From Pseudomonadota bacterium (lineage in GTDB: Bacteria; Pseudomonadota; Alphaproteobacteria; Rhizobiales; Hyphomicrobiaceae), in contig JAEYYQ010000582.1 in NCBI GenBank assembly GCA_023428365.1, forward strand, positions 1 through 5,425: DNA of 5,425 nt, read 5' to 3'. The first letter of the stretch is position 1. Each line of letters starts with the position of its first letter. Shown piece by piece: positions 5,377-5,425 of the stretch. The notes below the pieces were generated by a model, which ran no database searches, was not told the origin of the DNA, and saw nothing but the letters and a program-made list of their open reading frames with translations. Position numbers and translations under genes: made by a program.

Positions 5377-5425
5377 ATGCTGATGCTGCGGATAGAGCAG
5401 CTTACCAAACGCTATCGCACAGGCG
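5377..5425 (+). CDS. phnC: Phosphonate/phosphite ABC transporter ATP-binding protein PhnC (5' end only)
   Basis: The first 16 codons read MLMLRIEQLTKRYRTG and then leave the window. The pattern LRIEQLTKRY-x-TG is the usual first strand and A-loop tyrosine of ABC ATPases, just before the Walker A motif, which is not included. Such ATPases sit on the cytoplasmic face and power import by the permease. The assignment to PhnC comes from the position 9 bases after a phnD gene, the normal partner order in phn/ptx loci. The start may instead be ATG 5383, giving MLRIEQ. Nothing after codon 16 can be judged. Confidence 0.78.
   Translation, partial: MLMLRIEQLTKRYRTG

Overview
The window looks like chromosomal DNA from an alphaproteobacterium, most likely Hyphomicrobiales (Bradyrhizobium/Afipia/Rhodopseudomonas-like). 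The GC content is moderately high, the third codon position is GC-biased, and the genes match families common in that group: an isovaleryl-CoA-dehydrogenase-like N-terminus, a full-length HrpB, and PhnD-type binding proteins. The assignment rests on recognising protein features, not on a database search.

Layout, left to right. (1) The first 21 codons of an acyl-CoA dehydrogenase lie on the minus strand at the left edge and continue outside the window. It has a good Shine-Dalgarno site and a sigma-70-like promoter reading leftward. (2) Reading rightward from the same short intergenic region is a small four-helix membrane methyltransferase of the ICMT/PEMT family, starting at a GTG. (3) A 52-base gap leads to hrpB, a complete DEAH/RHA-type RNA helicase of 823 residues with all helicase motifs and the HrpB-specific C-terminal domain. 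(4) From about 3174 onward the window is a phosphorus-acquisition locus. A PHO box precedes a first secreted PhnD-type substrate-binding protein. A strong intrinsic terminator follows it. A second PhnD paralog has its own leader and ribosome site. The first 16 codons of the ABC transporter ATPase (PhnC-like) start 9 bases after the second phnD and run off the right edge.

How the genes work together. The two binding proteins would capture a phosphonate, phosphite or phosphate-like ligand in the periplasm and deliver it to one ABC transporter, whose ATPase gene begins here and whose permease gene (phnE-like) is presumably just downstream. The PHO box points to PhoB/PhoR control under phosphate starvation. 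The dehydrogenase, methyltransferase and helicase look like unrelated housekeeping neighbours.

The most interesting feature is the tandem pair of about 84% identical PhnD proteins (mature region, counted by hand) separated by a terminator. Both carry an acidic D-x-N/D-G-D-x-V-x-D motif at the mature N-terminus and two shared cysteines. I see no CRISPR array, tRNA, rRNA, insertion sequence or obvious transfer scar. I do not see a wholly unknown system; the novelty is in the architecture and probable ligand of the duplicated phn locus.
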